A DNA stretch of 64,000 nucleotides from Gordonia rubripertincta (GCF_038024875.1 NZ_CP136136.1:1922001-1986000); one strand, 5' to 3'; shown: positions 8,987 to 19,040, counted from the stretch's first letter. Program-made: numbers and translations. The notes: generated by a model not told the origin, from the letters alone.

Positions 8987-9622
8987 TCAGAGCGTCTCGG
9001 GAGACGGGTTGCTGGGGAAGATGCGGTAATCGGCGCGCGTGAGGAGCTCGCCGCGCGCGCATTCCCAGCCGCTGCCGTAGTCCTCGAACGACAACCGGTC
9101 GTTGCCGGCCTGGTAATCGTGGTAAGCCATCCGGCCCGACGCCGCGACGCCGGTGGTGCCCGCGGAGGTGAACCGGGCGCTGCCGGCTTCCTCGGAGTGA
9201 TAGCGGCGGCCGTCGACCTCGACCGTCTCGGGTCCGGGTTGGATCGCGACGCCGGACAGTTCATGCCAAAGCACGACCTCGAGGTCGGGATCGTCCTCGA
9301 CCGAGATCCAGGCCTTGCCGCCGAGTCCCGTGTCGAGGAAGTTCTCGGTCCAGACGTACCCGTCCTGGGTCAGCCGCACGGTGCCGCGGACCGCATAGGT
9401 CTCGCCGCGTAGCTCGACGAGGTCGCCCGGCTTCAGTTGGCGTGGGTCGCCATAGACGGAGTCGTCGTCGGCCGAGGAGAACGGGTCGCCGGGTCGGTAC
9501 GTGCGGTTGCGGAGAGCGTCCGCCTCGGCCTGCCGGGCCTTGCGATTGCCCAGGAAGTTGAAGATGACGACCACCGCGATGATCGCGAGCAGTGCCACCA
9601 CGATGATCAGCAGGAACTCCAC
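8987..9622 (-). CDS. DUF4178 family protein, first gene of SpeE operon
   Basis: 211-residue protein: one N-terminal membrane helix (about 2-22, EFLLIIVVALLAIIAVVVIF), a charged linker, then a beta-rich DUF4178 domain with LKPGDLVELRGETYAVRGT and FEDYGSGWECARGE. Equivalent to Rv2597. It begins the five-gene operon; the promoter should lie in 9623-9740, beside the tandem repeats. DUF4178 proteins co-occur with DUF350 and SpeE across bacteria. Their biochemical role is unestablished. Confidence 0.82.
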   Translation of the reverse strand: MEFLLIIVVALLAIIAVVVIFNFLGNRKARQAEADALRNRTYRPGDPFSSADDDSVYGDPRQLKPGDLVELRGETYAVRGTVRLTQDGYVWTENFLDTGLGGKAWISVEDDPDLEVVLWHELSGVAIQPGPETVEVDGRRYHSEEAGSARFTSAGTTGVAASGRMAYHDYQAGNDRLSFEDYGSGWECARGELLTRADYRIFPSNPSPETL

Positions 9623-9666
9623 TTCGCCGACACTATCCGGATACCGGGGTGCCGTCAGCCGAGTTC

Positions 9667-9713
9667 GGCGAGGTGAATGACGCCGAGGTGAAAGACGCCG
9701 AGGTGAATGACGC
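9667..9713. repeat. 15-bp tandem repeat, three units
   Basis: Three head-to-tail units of about CCGAGGTGAATGACG; the middle one reads AAAGACG. It lies about 45 bp upstream of the DUF4178 start and 25 bp from the first CIRCE element, so it could influence the divergent SpeE-operon promoter, or it may be a neutral slippage product. Confidence 0.85.
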
Positions 9714-9738
9714 CGCTACCACTCCGTGCGCCTGCAAC

Positions 9739-9765
9739 CTTGCACTCGGCAGGGGCGAGTGCTAA
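9739..9765 (+). promoter_or_regulatory. CIRCE operator 1 (HrcA site)
   Basis: TTGCACTC, 9-nt spacer, GAGTGCTAA, against the CIRCE consensus TTAGCACTC-N9-GAGTGCTAA. The right arm is perfect. HrcA represses chaperonin genes through this element. Confidence 0.92.
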
Positions 9766-9773
9766 AACGGACG

Positions 9774-9800
9774 TTGGCACTCGCGAGCTGTGAGTGCCAG
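9774..9800 (+). promoter_or_regulatory. CIRCE operator 2 (HrcA site)
   Basis: TTGGCACTC, 9-nt spacer, GAGTGCCAG: a second CIRCE element 35 bp from the first. Both lie upstream of groEL2, so tight HrcA control of this chaperonin is expected. The hrcA gene is not in the window. Confidence 0.9.
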
Positions 9801-9907
9801 GTCGGGACGGTGAGATCGGTACCGAATGACACACCGGTCGTCCGTCGCGGGCACCGAGTTCCGGCCCTACGAACCTAGTGTCACCCCCTTCGGAGGATCA
9901 CTTACCC

Positions 9908-11533
<1,626 letters not shown>

Positions 11534-11572
11534 TCCGGAACCCCTAGCTACACCAGCTCCACATCTCCACGG

Positions 11573-11607
11573 ACCGGCCCACTCCCTTTCGGAGTGGGCC
11601 GGTTTCG
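11573..11607 (+). terminator. Rho-independent terminator of groEL2
   Basis: Perfect 13-bp stem ACCGGCCCACTCC / GGAGTGGGCCGGT, loop CTTTC, followed by a short T run. Confidence 0.9.
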
Positions 11608-11728
11608 TGTTTCCGCCGTCCGCCGGAATGGCGCGCAGCCCCGCCGAGACGTTCACCCAGGTCCTGGAGAAGGTGCACGACGGCTGATCCTCGTGTGCGA
11701 ACAGCCGGGTTTGGGTAAGGCACTGTCG

Positions 11729-12670
11729 ATGCAGACGTTCCTGCCCTACCCGGACTTCCGGCGGTCCGCCGAGGCCCTCGACCCCGCGCGGCTCGGTAAG
11801 CAGCGGGTGGAGACGCTGCAGATCCTGCGTGCCCTGGAGCTGTTCGACTACGGCTGGGGCAACCACCCTGCGGTCACCATGTGGCGCGGCCACACTCCCG
11901 CACTCGTCTCCTACGGTCTCGCCTTCGTCGACGTCTGGCGTCGTGAGGGACGTGCGGACACGACGGCCGCGATGATCGCCGAGTTCGCCCCGGAGGCAGT
12001 GGACGCGTCCCAGTCGGATCTCGCCGACGCCGGACTGATGCCGCCCTGGCTGGGCGACGAGCGCCTCCATCGCAGCCACCGATCGGCGCTGCTGCGCAAA
12101 GACCCCGACTTCTACGTCGCCGAGTTCGGCGACGTGCCCGACGATCTCCCGTACTTCTGGCCGGAGCCGCCGGAACCGGCGCCCGACCGGAATGATCGCG
12201 GTCGCACGGTGTGGATCATCCGGCCGTCGTCGAAAGAGCAGTTCGATGAGTTCCGGCGGAGCGACATGGTCGGTCTCGGTACAGAATCCGGTATCGATGT
12301 CGATGCCGCGACGGCCACCGCCGACGGTTTGCGCGCCCTGCTCAAGGAGTGCAGCCCAGGACGGCGACCGGGTAAGGACCTCCGCGTACTCGCGTCCTTC
12401 GTCGACGACCTGGCCCCCGGTGACGAGGTGGCGATCGTCGATCCCGACGACCCGACCACGCTCGAGCTCGGGGTCGTGGAGAGCGACTACGCGTTCACTC
12501 GGCGCGGAAAGACTCTCACTCCACATCGGCGGCGTGTCCGGTGGACCGGCCCACTGGCACGTGGGTCTGTACTCCCACCCGCGCTCCTCCAGAACCCGCG
12601 GGCGATGTTTCCGGTGTCAGTCACCACCGATGGGGTTCCGGACTGGGAAAAGGGTCGTCCATCTGGTTGA
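11729..12670 (+). CDS. MSMEG_6728-family domain fused to Mrr-N/PUA-like domain
   Basis: 313-residue soluble protein with two parts. Residues 1-155 begin MQTFLPYPDFRRSAEALDPA and continue RLGKQRVETLQILRAL and HPAVTMWRGH, the pattern of MSMEG_6728-type proteins, which resemble pyrimidine-dimer glycosylases of the T4 endonuclease V type. Residues 160-313 (GRTVWIIRPSS, SDMVGLG, VASFVDDLAPGDEVAIVDPD, RRRVRWTG) look like the PUA-like N-terminal domain of Mrr-type restriction proteins, but no nuclease domain follows. I infer a role in recognising damaged or modified DNA. The start is ATG with AAGG 8 nt before it. Domain names are from memory of the families and should be checked by HMM search. Confidence 0.6.
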   Translation: MQTFLPYPDFRRSAEALDPARLGKQRVETLQILRALELFDYGWGNHPAVTMWRGHTPALVSYGLAFVDVWRREGRADTTAAMIAEFAPEAVDASQSDLADAGLMPPWLGDERLHRSHRSALLRKDPDFYVAEFGDVPDDLPYFWPEPPEPAPDRNDRGRTVWIIRPSSKEQFDEFRRSDMVGLGTESGIDVDAATATADGLRALLKECSPGRRPGKDLRVLASFVDDLAPGDEVAIVDPDDPTTLELGVVESDYAFTRRGKTLTPHRRRVRWTGPLARGSVLPPALLQNPRAMFPVSVTTDGVPDWEKGRPSG

Positions 12671-12872
12671 ATTCAGCGCTTGTCATGGCTAATCGCCCTT
12701 TTGCAGAACGCTATCCCGCTTCTCCCGAACGACAATTCGTGTCCGGTCTCCGACATATAGCGGACGCATGCGACGATGTTGAGTATCGTCCGTCGTATCC
12801 GGATCGATTCCTATTCGTTCGTATTCCGTTGTCGAGACCGTGGCGCGGTTGAAGTCTGCCGGAGGGACACAG

Positions 12873-13899
12873 ATGTCTGCTGTTGGCGGTGATTGCCACC
12901 GGCGCCTGACCGTTGCGCTGGTCTCGATCTTGACAACCGTTGTCGCCCTTGCCATACCGGCGACTGCGTCGGCTGACGACGGGGTGCGGACGGCCCGGGT
13001 GGAGCGGTTGACCGAAGCTGTCGAGCAAGGTCGTGTCCTCGACCTCACCGTGCATTCGGCGGCGATGAAACGTGATGTCCCGATCCGCGTGCTGGTTCCC
13101 GAGAACACGTCGACACCTCGCCCCACACTCTATTTGCTGAATGGCGCCGGGGGCGGCGAGGGGAACGGCCATTGGTTCGAGCAGACCGATATCGTCGACT
13201 TCGTCGATGACAAGAATGTCAACATCGTCGTCCCCATGCGCGGTGCCTACAGCTATTACACCGATTGGGGTGCGGGTCGACCCGGTCCTCGGGCGCAACA
13301 AATGGACCACCTTTCTGACCAAGGAACTCCCGCCGGTGATCGACGACGAACTCAACACCACCGGGGTCAACGCCATCGCGGGTATCTCGATGGCGGGCAC
13401 ATCGGTCCTGAGCCTCGCCGAGGCCGCTCCCCATCTCTACACCGCGGTCGCGTCGTACAGCGGCTGTGCGGAAACGAGCACCAACATCGGCCGACTGGCG
13501 ATCCAGGCGGTGGTCGAACTCCGCGGTGGCGGTGACATGACCAACATCTGGGGGCCGATCGGATCGCCGGCGTGGCGGGAGCACGACCCGGTGGTCAACG
13601 CCGGCAAGCTCCGCGGGAAGTCCATCTACATCAGTTCGGGCACCGGCCTGCCCGGTCCGCACGATCGGCTCACCGGCGCGGGGATCAGTGGCGACACCGT
13701 CATCTACGCCGATCAGATAGCGGTGGGCGGTGCAATCGAGGCGGCGACATATCACTGCACGCGCAATCTCGAGCGCCGGCTCGGTCAACTCGGCATCCCC
13801 GCGACGTTCGACTACGAGCCCGGGACGCATTCGTGGCCGTATTGGCAGGACCAGCTGGCCAAGTCGTGGCCGATGCTCGAGCGTGCTCTGACCCGCTGA
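12873..13899 (+). pseudogene. Secreted mycolyltransferase/esterase (Ag85-like), frameshifted
   Basis: Alpha/beta-hydrolase related to the antigen-85/corynomycolyltransferases, which attach mycolic acids to trehalose and arabinogalactan. The start ATG has GGAGGG 6 nt upstream and leads into a Sec signal peptide ending ATASA-DD. The N-terminal part reads TLYLLNGAGGGEGNGHWF and GAYSYYTDW in one frame; the rest (DPVLGRNKWTTFLTKELPPV, nucleophile elbow GISMAGTS, C-terminal GTHSWPYWQDQL) is in the next frame. Removing one G from the run at 13267-13270 joins the two. All catalytic motifs survive, so this is a very recent break or a sequencing error. Confidence 0.85.
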
Positions 13900-13940
13900 T
13901 CGACCGGCTGGACGCCGGTGAGGCGTGTTCATCTGCGACG

Positions 13941-14762
13941 ATGGGTCGCGTGACAGTGACACCCGGCGCGCCGAGCCCGATCGGCAGCCTCCCGAATCTG
14001 CGTGACCTCGGCGGCTGGCGGACCGCCGACGGGCGAGTGGTGCGCTCCGGGCTGCTGTTCCGGTCGACGGACTTCTCGTCGCTCGCCGACTCCGACTTCG
14101 CCGCGCTCGAGGCGCTCGGCCTCCGCACGGTGTATGACCTCCGTTCGGTGCACGAGCGGGAGGCCATCCCGGACCCGTCCCTGCCCGACGCCACCGAGGT
14201 CGGGCTGGATGTCCTCGCCGATGCCCAGATGTCGATCCCGGCCAACATCGGTGCCGTACTCGCGGATCCGGCCGTGGTCGCCCAGGCCGACCAGGTCCTG
14301 GCCGGCGGTAAGGCGCGCGAGATGATCGCGGGCACCTACCGCGAGATGATCACCCTGCCGAGTGCCACCGCCGCCTATTCGGAGTTCTATCGCGGCCTTC
14401 TCGGCGACGCACCGGGTCCGATCCTCTTCCATTGCACGACCGGCAAGGACCGCACCGGCTGGGCAGCCGCCGCGTTCCTCACCCTGGTCGGGGTGGGGAA
14501 GGAGGACGTCTATCGCGATTACCTGCTCACCAACGAGCGGCTCATCCCGGCGTTGAAGCCCATCTTCGACGGTTTCGCGGCCGCGGGCGGCGACCCGCAG
14601 CTACTCGTCGGCGTGCTCGGCGTCGACGCGGGTTACCTCGACGCAGCCTTCGACGAGGTGCGGACCCGGTTCGGCGGGATCGAGGGGTATTTCAGCGAGG
14701 CGCTCGGCATCGGTACCCGCGAGCAGGACAAGATCCGCGAGCGTTTCCTCGTCGAGGGCTGA
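13941..14762 (+). CDS. Tyrosine-protein phosphatase (PtpB/Rv0153c-like)
   Basis: 273-residue phosphatase of the tyrosine/phosphoinositide type. The P-loop HCTTGKDRTGW carries the nucleophile Cys165 and Arg171 (C-X5-R). The family opening NLRDLGGWRTADGRVVRSGLLFRS is present, as is a long central helical insert as in M. tuberculosis PtpB. No signal peptide is seen. The ATG at 13941 follows the mycolyltransferase by about 40 bp with no clear ribosome site; GTG codons at 13950 and 13956 are alternatives. Convergent with the thioesterase gene, 6 bp apart. Confidence 0.88.
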   Translation: MGRVTVTPGAPSPIGSLPNLRDLGGWRTADGRVVRSGLLFRSTDFSSLADSDFAALEALGLRTVYDLRSVHEREAIPDPSLPDATEVGLDVLADAQMSIPANIGAVLADPAVVAQADQVLAGGKAREMIAGTYREMITLPSATAAYSEFYRGLLGDAPGPILFHCTTGKDRTGWAAAAFLTLVGVGKEDVYRDYLLTNERLIPALKPIFDGFAAAGGDPQLLVGVLGVDAGYLDAAFDEVRTRFGGIEGYFSEALGIGTREQDKIRERFLVEG

Positions 14763-14768
14763 TCGGGT

Positions 14769-15233
14769 CTACCGGAAGACGATGCACGTGGTCGTGCCGT
14801 GCGCGACCAGTTTCCCGTCGTCGGAGTACACCTTGCCCTCGGCGGTGGCCGTGGTGCGTCCGGCGTGGATGACGGTGCCGACGCCGGTCAGCTCACCGGC
14901 GTCGACGGCGACGGTCCGGATGTAGTTCACCTTCAGCTCGAGAGTGGTGTAACCGACGCCGGCCGGCAGCGTCGTGTGGACGGCGCAGCCCATGACCGAG
15001 TCGAGCAACGTGGCACAGACGCCGCCGTGCACGGTGCCGAGCGGATTGGCGAAGTCGGGCTGCGGGGTCACTGCGAAGGTCACGGTGCCCTCCTCGATCT
15101 CCTTGGGAACCATTCCCAGCAGTCGGCCGATACTCGGTCGATCGGTGCCGGCCCCGCCCGCCTGCCAGGCGCGCAGCAGTTCCAGCCCCGACATGGCGGT
15201 GGGATCCAGGGTGGACTCGGTGTAAGTCGTCAT
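14769..15233 (-). CDS. PaaI-type hotdog thioesterase
   Basis: Acyl-CoA thioesterase of the PaaI/4HBT hotdog family, 154 aa. The catalytic region NPLGTVHGGVCATLLDSVMGCAVH is typical, followed by the LKVNYIRTV strand and HAGRTTATAEG. It is divergent from a TetR regulator, and two near-identical palindromes fill the space between them, one directly before this start. The ATG at 15233 is preferred; an ATG at 15251 inside the operator is an alternative. No ribosome site is visible, so a leaderless transcript is possible. The substrate is not determined. Confidence 0.85.
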   Translation of the reverse strand: MTTYTESTLDPTAMSGLELLRAWQAGGAGTDRPSIGRLLGMVPKEIEEGTVTFAVTPQPDFANPLGTVHGGVCATLLDSVMGCAVHTTLPAGVGYTTLELKVNYIRTVAVDAGELTGVGTVIHAGRTTATAEGKVYSDDGKLVAHGTTTCIVFR

Positions 15234-15235
15234 GA

Positions 15236-15253
15236 CTATGCATGGTTGCATAG
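15236..15253. promoter_or_regulatory. TetR operator 1
   Basis: Perfect palindrome CTATGCA-TGGT-TGCATAG directly upstream of the thioesterase start. It is nearly identical to the second site at 15312-15329. Confidence 0.8.
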
Positions 15254-15311
15254 AATCCGGAGATTATGAAGACCTGCATACCTGCTCGGGCGCGCCTCTC
15301 GGGCGGTCGGG

Positions 15312-15329
15312 CTATGTATAGTTGCATAG
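15312..15329. promoter_or_regulatory. TetR operator 2
   Basis: CTATGTA-TAGT-TGCATAG, matching operator 1 at 16 of 18 positions, 31 bp upstream of the TetR start. The pair implies cooperative autoregulation and control of the thioesterase by the divergent TetR protein. Confidence 0.8.
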
Positions 15330-15359
15330 GCCACCCGGGGCGAGATGAAGGAGCAGGTC

Positions 15360-15965
15360 ATGGCGCTGCATTCCGCCGAATCCGTCATCTCCGGATCGGA
15401 TGAGCGTGGTCCACGGGAACGGATGATCGTCCACGCCGCGGACCTGATCGGCCGCGACGGTGTCGCCGCGACCTCGATCGGCGACGTCATCTCCGCGAGC
15501 GCCGCCCCTCGCGGGTCCATCTATCACCACTTTCCCGGCGGCAAGACCCAGCTCATGACCGAGGCGGTCCGATACGCGGGGGACTTCATCGCCGAGCGGC
15601 TCGCGCGGCGGGCAACCCTCACCCCGGCCGAGACCGTTCGAGAGATCGGCGGCGTCTGGCGGCGCATGCTGGTCAACACCGACTACCAGTTCGGCTGCCC
15701 GGTCATCGCCGGCGGACTGGCGCGGCGGGGCGAGCCCGAGGTGGCCGACGCCGCCGCCGAGATCCTCCGCCGCTGGGCGGATCTCATCACCGCCCGGCTC
15801 GTCGTCGACGGTGTGGACAGTGAACGCGCCGATTCGCTGGCGAACCTGGTCGTGGCCGCCATCGAGGGAGCGGTCGCACTGTGCCAGACGCAGCGCAGCG
15901 TCGAACCGCTCGATCGCGTCATCGACGAGTTGGCCGCGCTCTGCGATGCGGCGGTCCACCGGTAG
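15360..15965 (+). CDS. TetR/AcrR regulator, LmrA/YxaF-like
   Basis: 201-residue repressor. An N-terminal HTH is visible (AADLIGRDGVAATSIGDVISASAAPRGSIYHHFPGGK); the C-terminal ligand domain resembles the LmrA/YxaF branch (YQFGCPVIAGGLA, SLANLVVAAIEGAVALCQ). The ATG at 15360 has AAGGAG 6 nt upstream; that ribosome site lies inside any version begun at 15345. Divergent from the thioesterase, with two palindromic operators between. It likely represses both genes until an acyl or aromatic ligand binds; the ligand is unknown. Confidence 0.87.
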   Translation: MALHSAESVISGSDERGPRERMIVHAADLIGRDGVAATSIGDVISASAAPRGSIYHHFPGGKTQLMTEAVRYAGDFIAERLARRATLTPAETVREIGGVWRRMLVNTDYQFGCPVIAGGLARRGEPEVADAAAEILRRWADLITARLVVDGVDSERADSLANLVVAAIEGAVALCQTQRSVEPLDRVIDELAALCDAAVHR

Positions 15966-16083
15966 GCGCTTGTCACCCTTAGCCGTTGGCTTGTGGCGAG
16001 CGCCGTAGTAGGTTCACGATGGCGCCACCTCGGTGGCAGTATGCCGGGAAAGCGACGCTGGGCCGAGTTCGGGAGGGGACGCG

Positions 16084-16761
16084 ATGACGCCGGTCTTCCG
16101 GCATGTGCTGGGCTCGGACTTCGACCGCCTCCATCCCAACGTCGCCTGGCGTTACGGCATCGACTCCACCTCCGGGGTAGCCCAGATCTGCCACGGGATG
16201 TTCGAGTCGGTGTACGTGTCCTCGGCGATGCCCCCGCCGGCTCTCTGGCACTACGCCAAGCGAAACGCCCTGCCGTCCAAGACCAGTCGGATGGTCCCGT
16301 TCACGCAGGCCTACTACTGCTACGTCGACGAGCTCGAGCGCGAATCCCTGGCGGTGCTGCGGACCTTCCAGTACACGACCGGCCCGCGCAAACTCAACTC
16401 TCTGCTCGTCGCGGGACGTACCGGACTTGTCGACTACTTCGGCGACGGACCCGAGTTCCTCTATCCGATCGAGCCGTCGGTGACCCCGTCCGGCGAACTG
16501 CTCCTCGAGAGCGGTCCGATGCGCTGGCTGGGACGCGGGCCGAAGGTGGGCATGAAGGGCCTCTTCACCGCGCAGATGAAGTTCATCGAGGGGTGGGACG
16601 AGAAGCGCGAACGCTTCCGTTGCGACATGACGGTCCGCAATCCGGTCATCGGCGAGATCATGCATTTCCGCGGATGGTTCACGGCTGTGGACCAGGCGTG
16701 CACGCTGCGCGACATCCCCGACGAGGCGTGGCCGGTGGATCTCGTCGACCGGGAGAGCTGA
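16084..16761 (+). CDS. DUF4166 domain protein
   Basis: 225-residue soluble protein, DUF4166-like, beginning MTPVFRHVLGSDFDRLHPNVAWRYG. Its conserved text includes GPMRWLGRGPKVGMKGLFTAQMKF and MHFRGWFTAV. A GGGAGGGG ribosome site precedes the ATG. In other genomes DUF4166 is often found fused to or beside NAD(P)-binding domains; here it stands alone between a TetR gene and an SRPBCC gene. Function unknown. Confidence 0.7.
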   Translation: MTPVFRHVLGSDFDRLHPNVAWRYGIDSTSGVAQICHGMFESVYVSSAMPPPALWHYAKRNALPSKTSRMVPFTQAYYCYVDELERESLAVLRTFQYTTGPRKLNSLLVAGRTGLVDYFGDGPEFLYPIEPSVTPSGELLLESGPMRWLGRGPKVGMKGLFTAQMKFIEGWDEKRERFRCDMTVRNPVIGEIMHFRGWFTAVDQACTLRDIPDEAWPVDLVDRES

Positions 16762-16867
16762 TCCCCTCCGTGTCCCGACCCGGGGCACCGGGTTGTTCGA
16801 CCAGCGCGAATCCTGCCGGCCCGCGGTTCGGTGTGTGCCCTCGGAGGCCGGGCGGTAGGTTCACCCC

Positions 16868-17308
16868 ATGGCAGTCTCCGCGAACATCGAATTCGACGTA
16901 TCCGCCCCGGCCTCGGTGGTGATGGAAGTACTCATGGACATCGAGTCCCTCCCGGATTGGTCGGGCCCCCACAAGGAGGCCGAGATCATCGACGAGCACG
17001 ACAACGGCACTCCGAAGACGGTGCGGATGGTGGTCACCGCGGCCGGGATCTCCGACGAGCAGACATGCACCTACGAGTGGACCGAGACGACCTGCGAGTG
17101 GCGTCTGATCCAGTCCAACCAACTCAGTGAACAGCACGGCAAGTACACCGTCACGGCCACCGACAAGGGTTCGCGCGTGCACTTCGACCTGGCTGTCGAC
17201 CTCAAGATCAAACTGCCCGGGCTGATCGTCAAACGAGCGCAGAAGATGGCCGTCGACACCGCCCGCAAGGGACTCACCGCCGAGGCCGAGAAGCGCGCTG
17301 CCGGTTGA
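16868..17308 (+). CDS. SRPBCC (START-like) family protein
   Basis: 146-residue protein of the polyketide cyclase/dehydrase (SRPBCC) fold, beginning MAVSANIEFDVSAPASVVMEVLMDIESLPDWSG in style: a strand, then the helix-grip opening 'LPDWSGPHKEAEI'. The C-terminal long helix is IVKRAQKMAVDTARKGLTAEAEKR. These proteins bind hydrophobic ligands such as lipids. Mycobacterial relatives are common and mostly uncharacterised. The ligand cannot be inferred. Confidence 0.82.
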   Translation: MAVSANIEFDVSAPASVVMEVLMDIESLPDWSGPHKEAEIIDEHDNGTPKTVRMVVTAAGISDEQTCTYEWTETTCEWRLIQSNQLSEQHGKYTVTATDKGSRVHFDLAVDLKIKLPGLIVKRAQKMAVDTARKGLTAEAEKRAAG

Positions 17309-17441
17309 GCCGAACCGCGCTCCAACCGGGCCGGCGTCATCCGAACGTGCCGACCCGGTGATCCCCCGGGTGGCCGGCGCGAGTCGCGAGTACCCTGGGA
17401 TCGTCATCAGCCCAGCCGTTGCACCATGGAGGCCAAATCCC

Positions 17442-17960
17442 TTGAAAATCAACAAATTTGCTGTTCGGGCGCTGGTCTTTCTGGCGGGTGGCGTCGGGTG
17501 TGTCGCATTCGCCGGATTGTCCGGTGAGGGCGTTGCGTCGGCGGTCCAGTGTTCGGTCTCGAACGGGCATCAGGTCGAACGGGTCGTGGGGGCCAGCGGG
17601 TGCGGCGCCAAGGCCGGGCTGGGTAGCAGTGCGACCGCGGAGGACCGCAGTGGCAACGGCACGGCCATCTCGGTGTCGGACAACGGCGGCTCGGCCAACT
17701 CGTTCAACCTGCAACCCGGGTCGTCGGCTCTCGCGGGTGCCAACTCGCGCGGCGTGGCGTACTCGGTGACCACCGGACCCAAGGCGCTGTCCATCGCGCA
17801 GGCACGCCGCGGCGGTACCACCGTGGCGATCGGCGGCTGGGGTGGGCAGGCATACGCCGGACCCGACGGCGCGGTGTGCAGCGGCGGCTTCGCGGCGGCC
17901 GTCGACTCGACCACCGGAAAGGCCTGCCTGCATTCGGGTTCCATCGATCTGCGCAACTGA
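17442..17960 (+). CDS. Small secreted protein (DUF6764-like)
   Basis: 172-residue protein with a Sec signal peptide (basic KINKFAVR, then a hydrophobic stretch, cleavage near ASA-VQC). The mature part is rich in Gly, Ser and Ala with three or more Cys and reads like a small exported beta-protein (CSVSNGHQVERVVGASGCGA, AIGGWGGQAYAGPDGAVCSGG). The start is probably TTG at 17442, with GGAGG 9 nt upstream; upstream codons are unlikely in a signal peptide. The DUF name is tentative. Function unknown. Confidence 0.7.
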   Translation: MKINKFAVRALVFLAGGVGCVAFAGLSGEGVASAVQCSVSNGHQVERVVGASGCGAKAGLGSSATAEDRSGNGTAISVSDNGGSANSFNLQPGSSALAGANSRGVAYSVTTGPKALSIAQARRGGTTVAIGGWGGQAYAGPDGAVCSGGFAAAVDSTTGKACLHSGSIDLRN

Positions 17961-17994
17961 CCGGTCGGCTCGTCCACCGATCTGAGACCGATCC

Positions 17995-18032
17995 CGCCCG
18001 ACGCGGCGCGTCGTTCACCGTCGCGTCGGGCG
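17995..18032. terminator. Hairpin between secreted protein and PPK2
   Basis: Perfect 11-bp stem CGCCCGACGCG / CGCGTCGGGCG with a 16-nt loop and no T run. Probably terminates the secreted-protein transcript. Confidence 0.6.
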
Positions 18033-18062
18033 TGGTCCACCCGGTCGGCCTATCGTGGGATC

Positions 18063-19013
18063 GTGACCGATCTTCACGATGTAGACCCCCACGTCGGCCC
18101 GGACTTCAGTGTCCTGAACGGCCGAGAGGCACTCCAGCAGCTCGTCGACCTGCACGACGTCACTCAGTTCACCGTGAACGACGACGATGACGACGACCCG
18201 GTCCTGCTGACGCTGCCGCATCGCAACGTGGTCGACACCTGGCGTCAGGACTATCCGTACGAAGAGCGGATGAGCCGGCGCGAGTACGAGGTCACCAAAC
18301 GTCGCCTGCAGATCGAGTTGCTCAAGCTCCAGAAGTGGTCCAAGCAGACCGGGCAACGGCACCTGCTGGTCTTCGAGGGCCGCGACGCCGCCGGCAAGGG
18401 TGGCACGATCAAACGCTTCAACGAACACCTCAACCCGCGCGGCGCACGCGTCGTCGCCCTGGAGAAGCCGAGCGAGCGCGAGTCGACCGAGTGGTACTTC
18501 CAGCGCTACGTCCAGCACCTGCCGGCCGGCGGCGAGATGGTCTTCTTCGACCGCTCCTGGTACAACCGGGCCGGCGTCGAACGCGTCATGGGTTTCTGTA
18601 ATCCGCAGCAGTACACGCAGTTCATGTCGCAGGTCCCGGCATTCGAGAAGATGCTCGTCGACGACGGCATCAACCTGGTCAAGTTCTGGTTCTCGGTGAC
18701 CCCGCTCGAGCAGCGCACGCGGTTCGCGATCCGGCAGATCGATCCGGTCCGGCAGTGGAAGCTCTCGCCGATGGACCTCGCCTCGCTCGACAAGTGGGAC
18801 GCCTACACCGAGGCCAAGGAAGCGATGTTCGCCGCCACCGACACCGACCACGCACCGTGGACGGTGGTGAAGTCCAACGACAAGAAGCGCGCCCGCATCA
18901 ACGCGATGCGGCACGTGCTCAGCCTCTTCGAGTACGACGGCAAGAACCACGACTTCGTCGGCCGGCCGGACCCGCTGATCGTCGGACGCGCCGCGGACGT
19001 CGTCGGGGAGTAG
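18063..19013 (+). CDS. ppk2: Polyphosphate kinase 2 (PPK2), paralogue A
   Basis: Polyphosphate-dependent nucleotide kinase, 316 aa, transferring phosphate between polyphosphate and nucleoside phosphates. The Walker A GRDAAGKGGT (about 106-115), lid text and Walker B FFDRSWYNRAGVERVMGF are intact, as is VKFWFSVTPLEQRTRF. The N-terminus carries an acidic run of Asp residues (39-45). It reads like the one-domain class I PPK2. The GTG start is preferred. A second, distant PPK2 lies at 51113-51964. Confidence 0.93.
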   Translation: MTDLHDVDPHVGPDFSVLNGREALQQLVDLHDVTQFTVNDDDDDDPVLLTLPHRNVVDTWRQDYPYEERMSRREYEVTKRRLQIELLKLQKWSKQTGQRHLLVFEGRDAAGKGGTIKRFNEHLNPRGARVVALEKPSERESTEWYFQRYVQHLPAGGEMVFFDRSWYNRAGVERVMGFCNPQQYTQFMSQVPAFEKMLVDDGINLVKFWFSVTPLEQRTRFAIRQIDPVRQWKLSPMDLASLDKWDAYTEAKEAMFAATDTDHAPWTVVKSNDKKRARINAMRHVLSLFEYDGKNHDFVGRPDPLIVGRAADVVGE

Positions 19014-19040
19014 CGATCGGGGGCTCGGTAGCCTCGTGGG

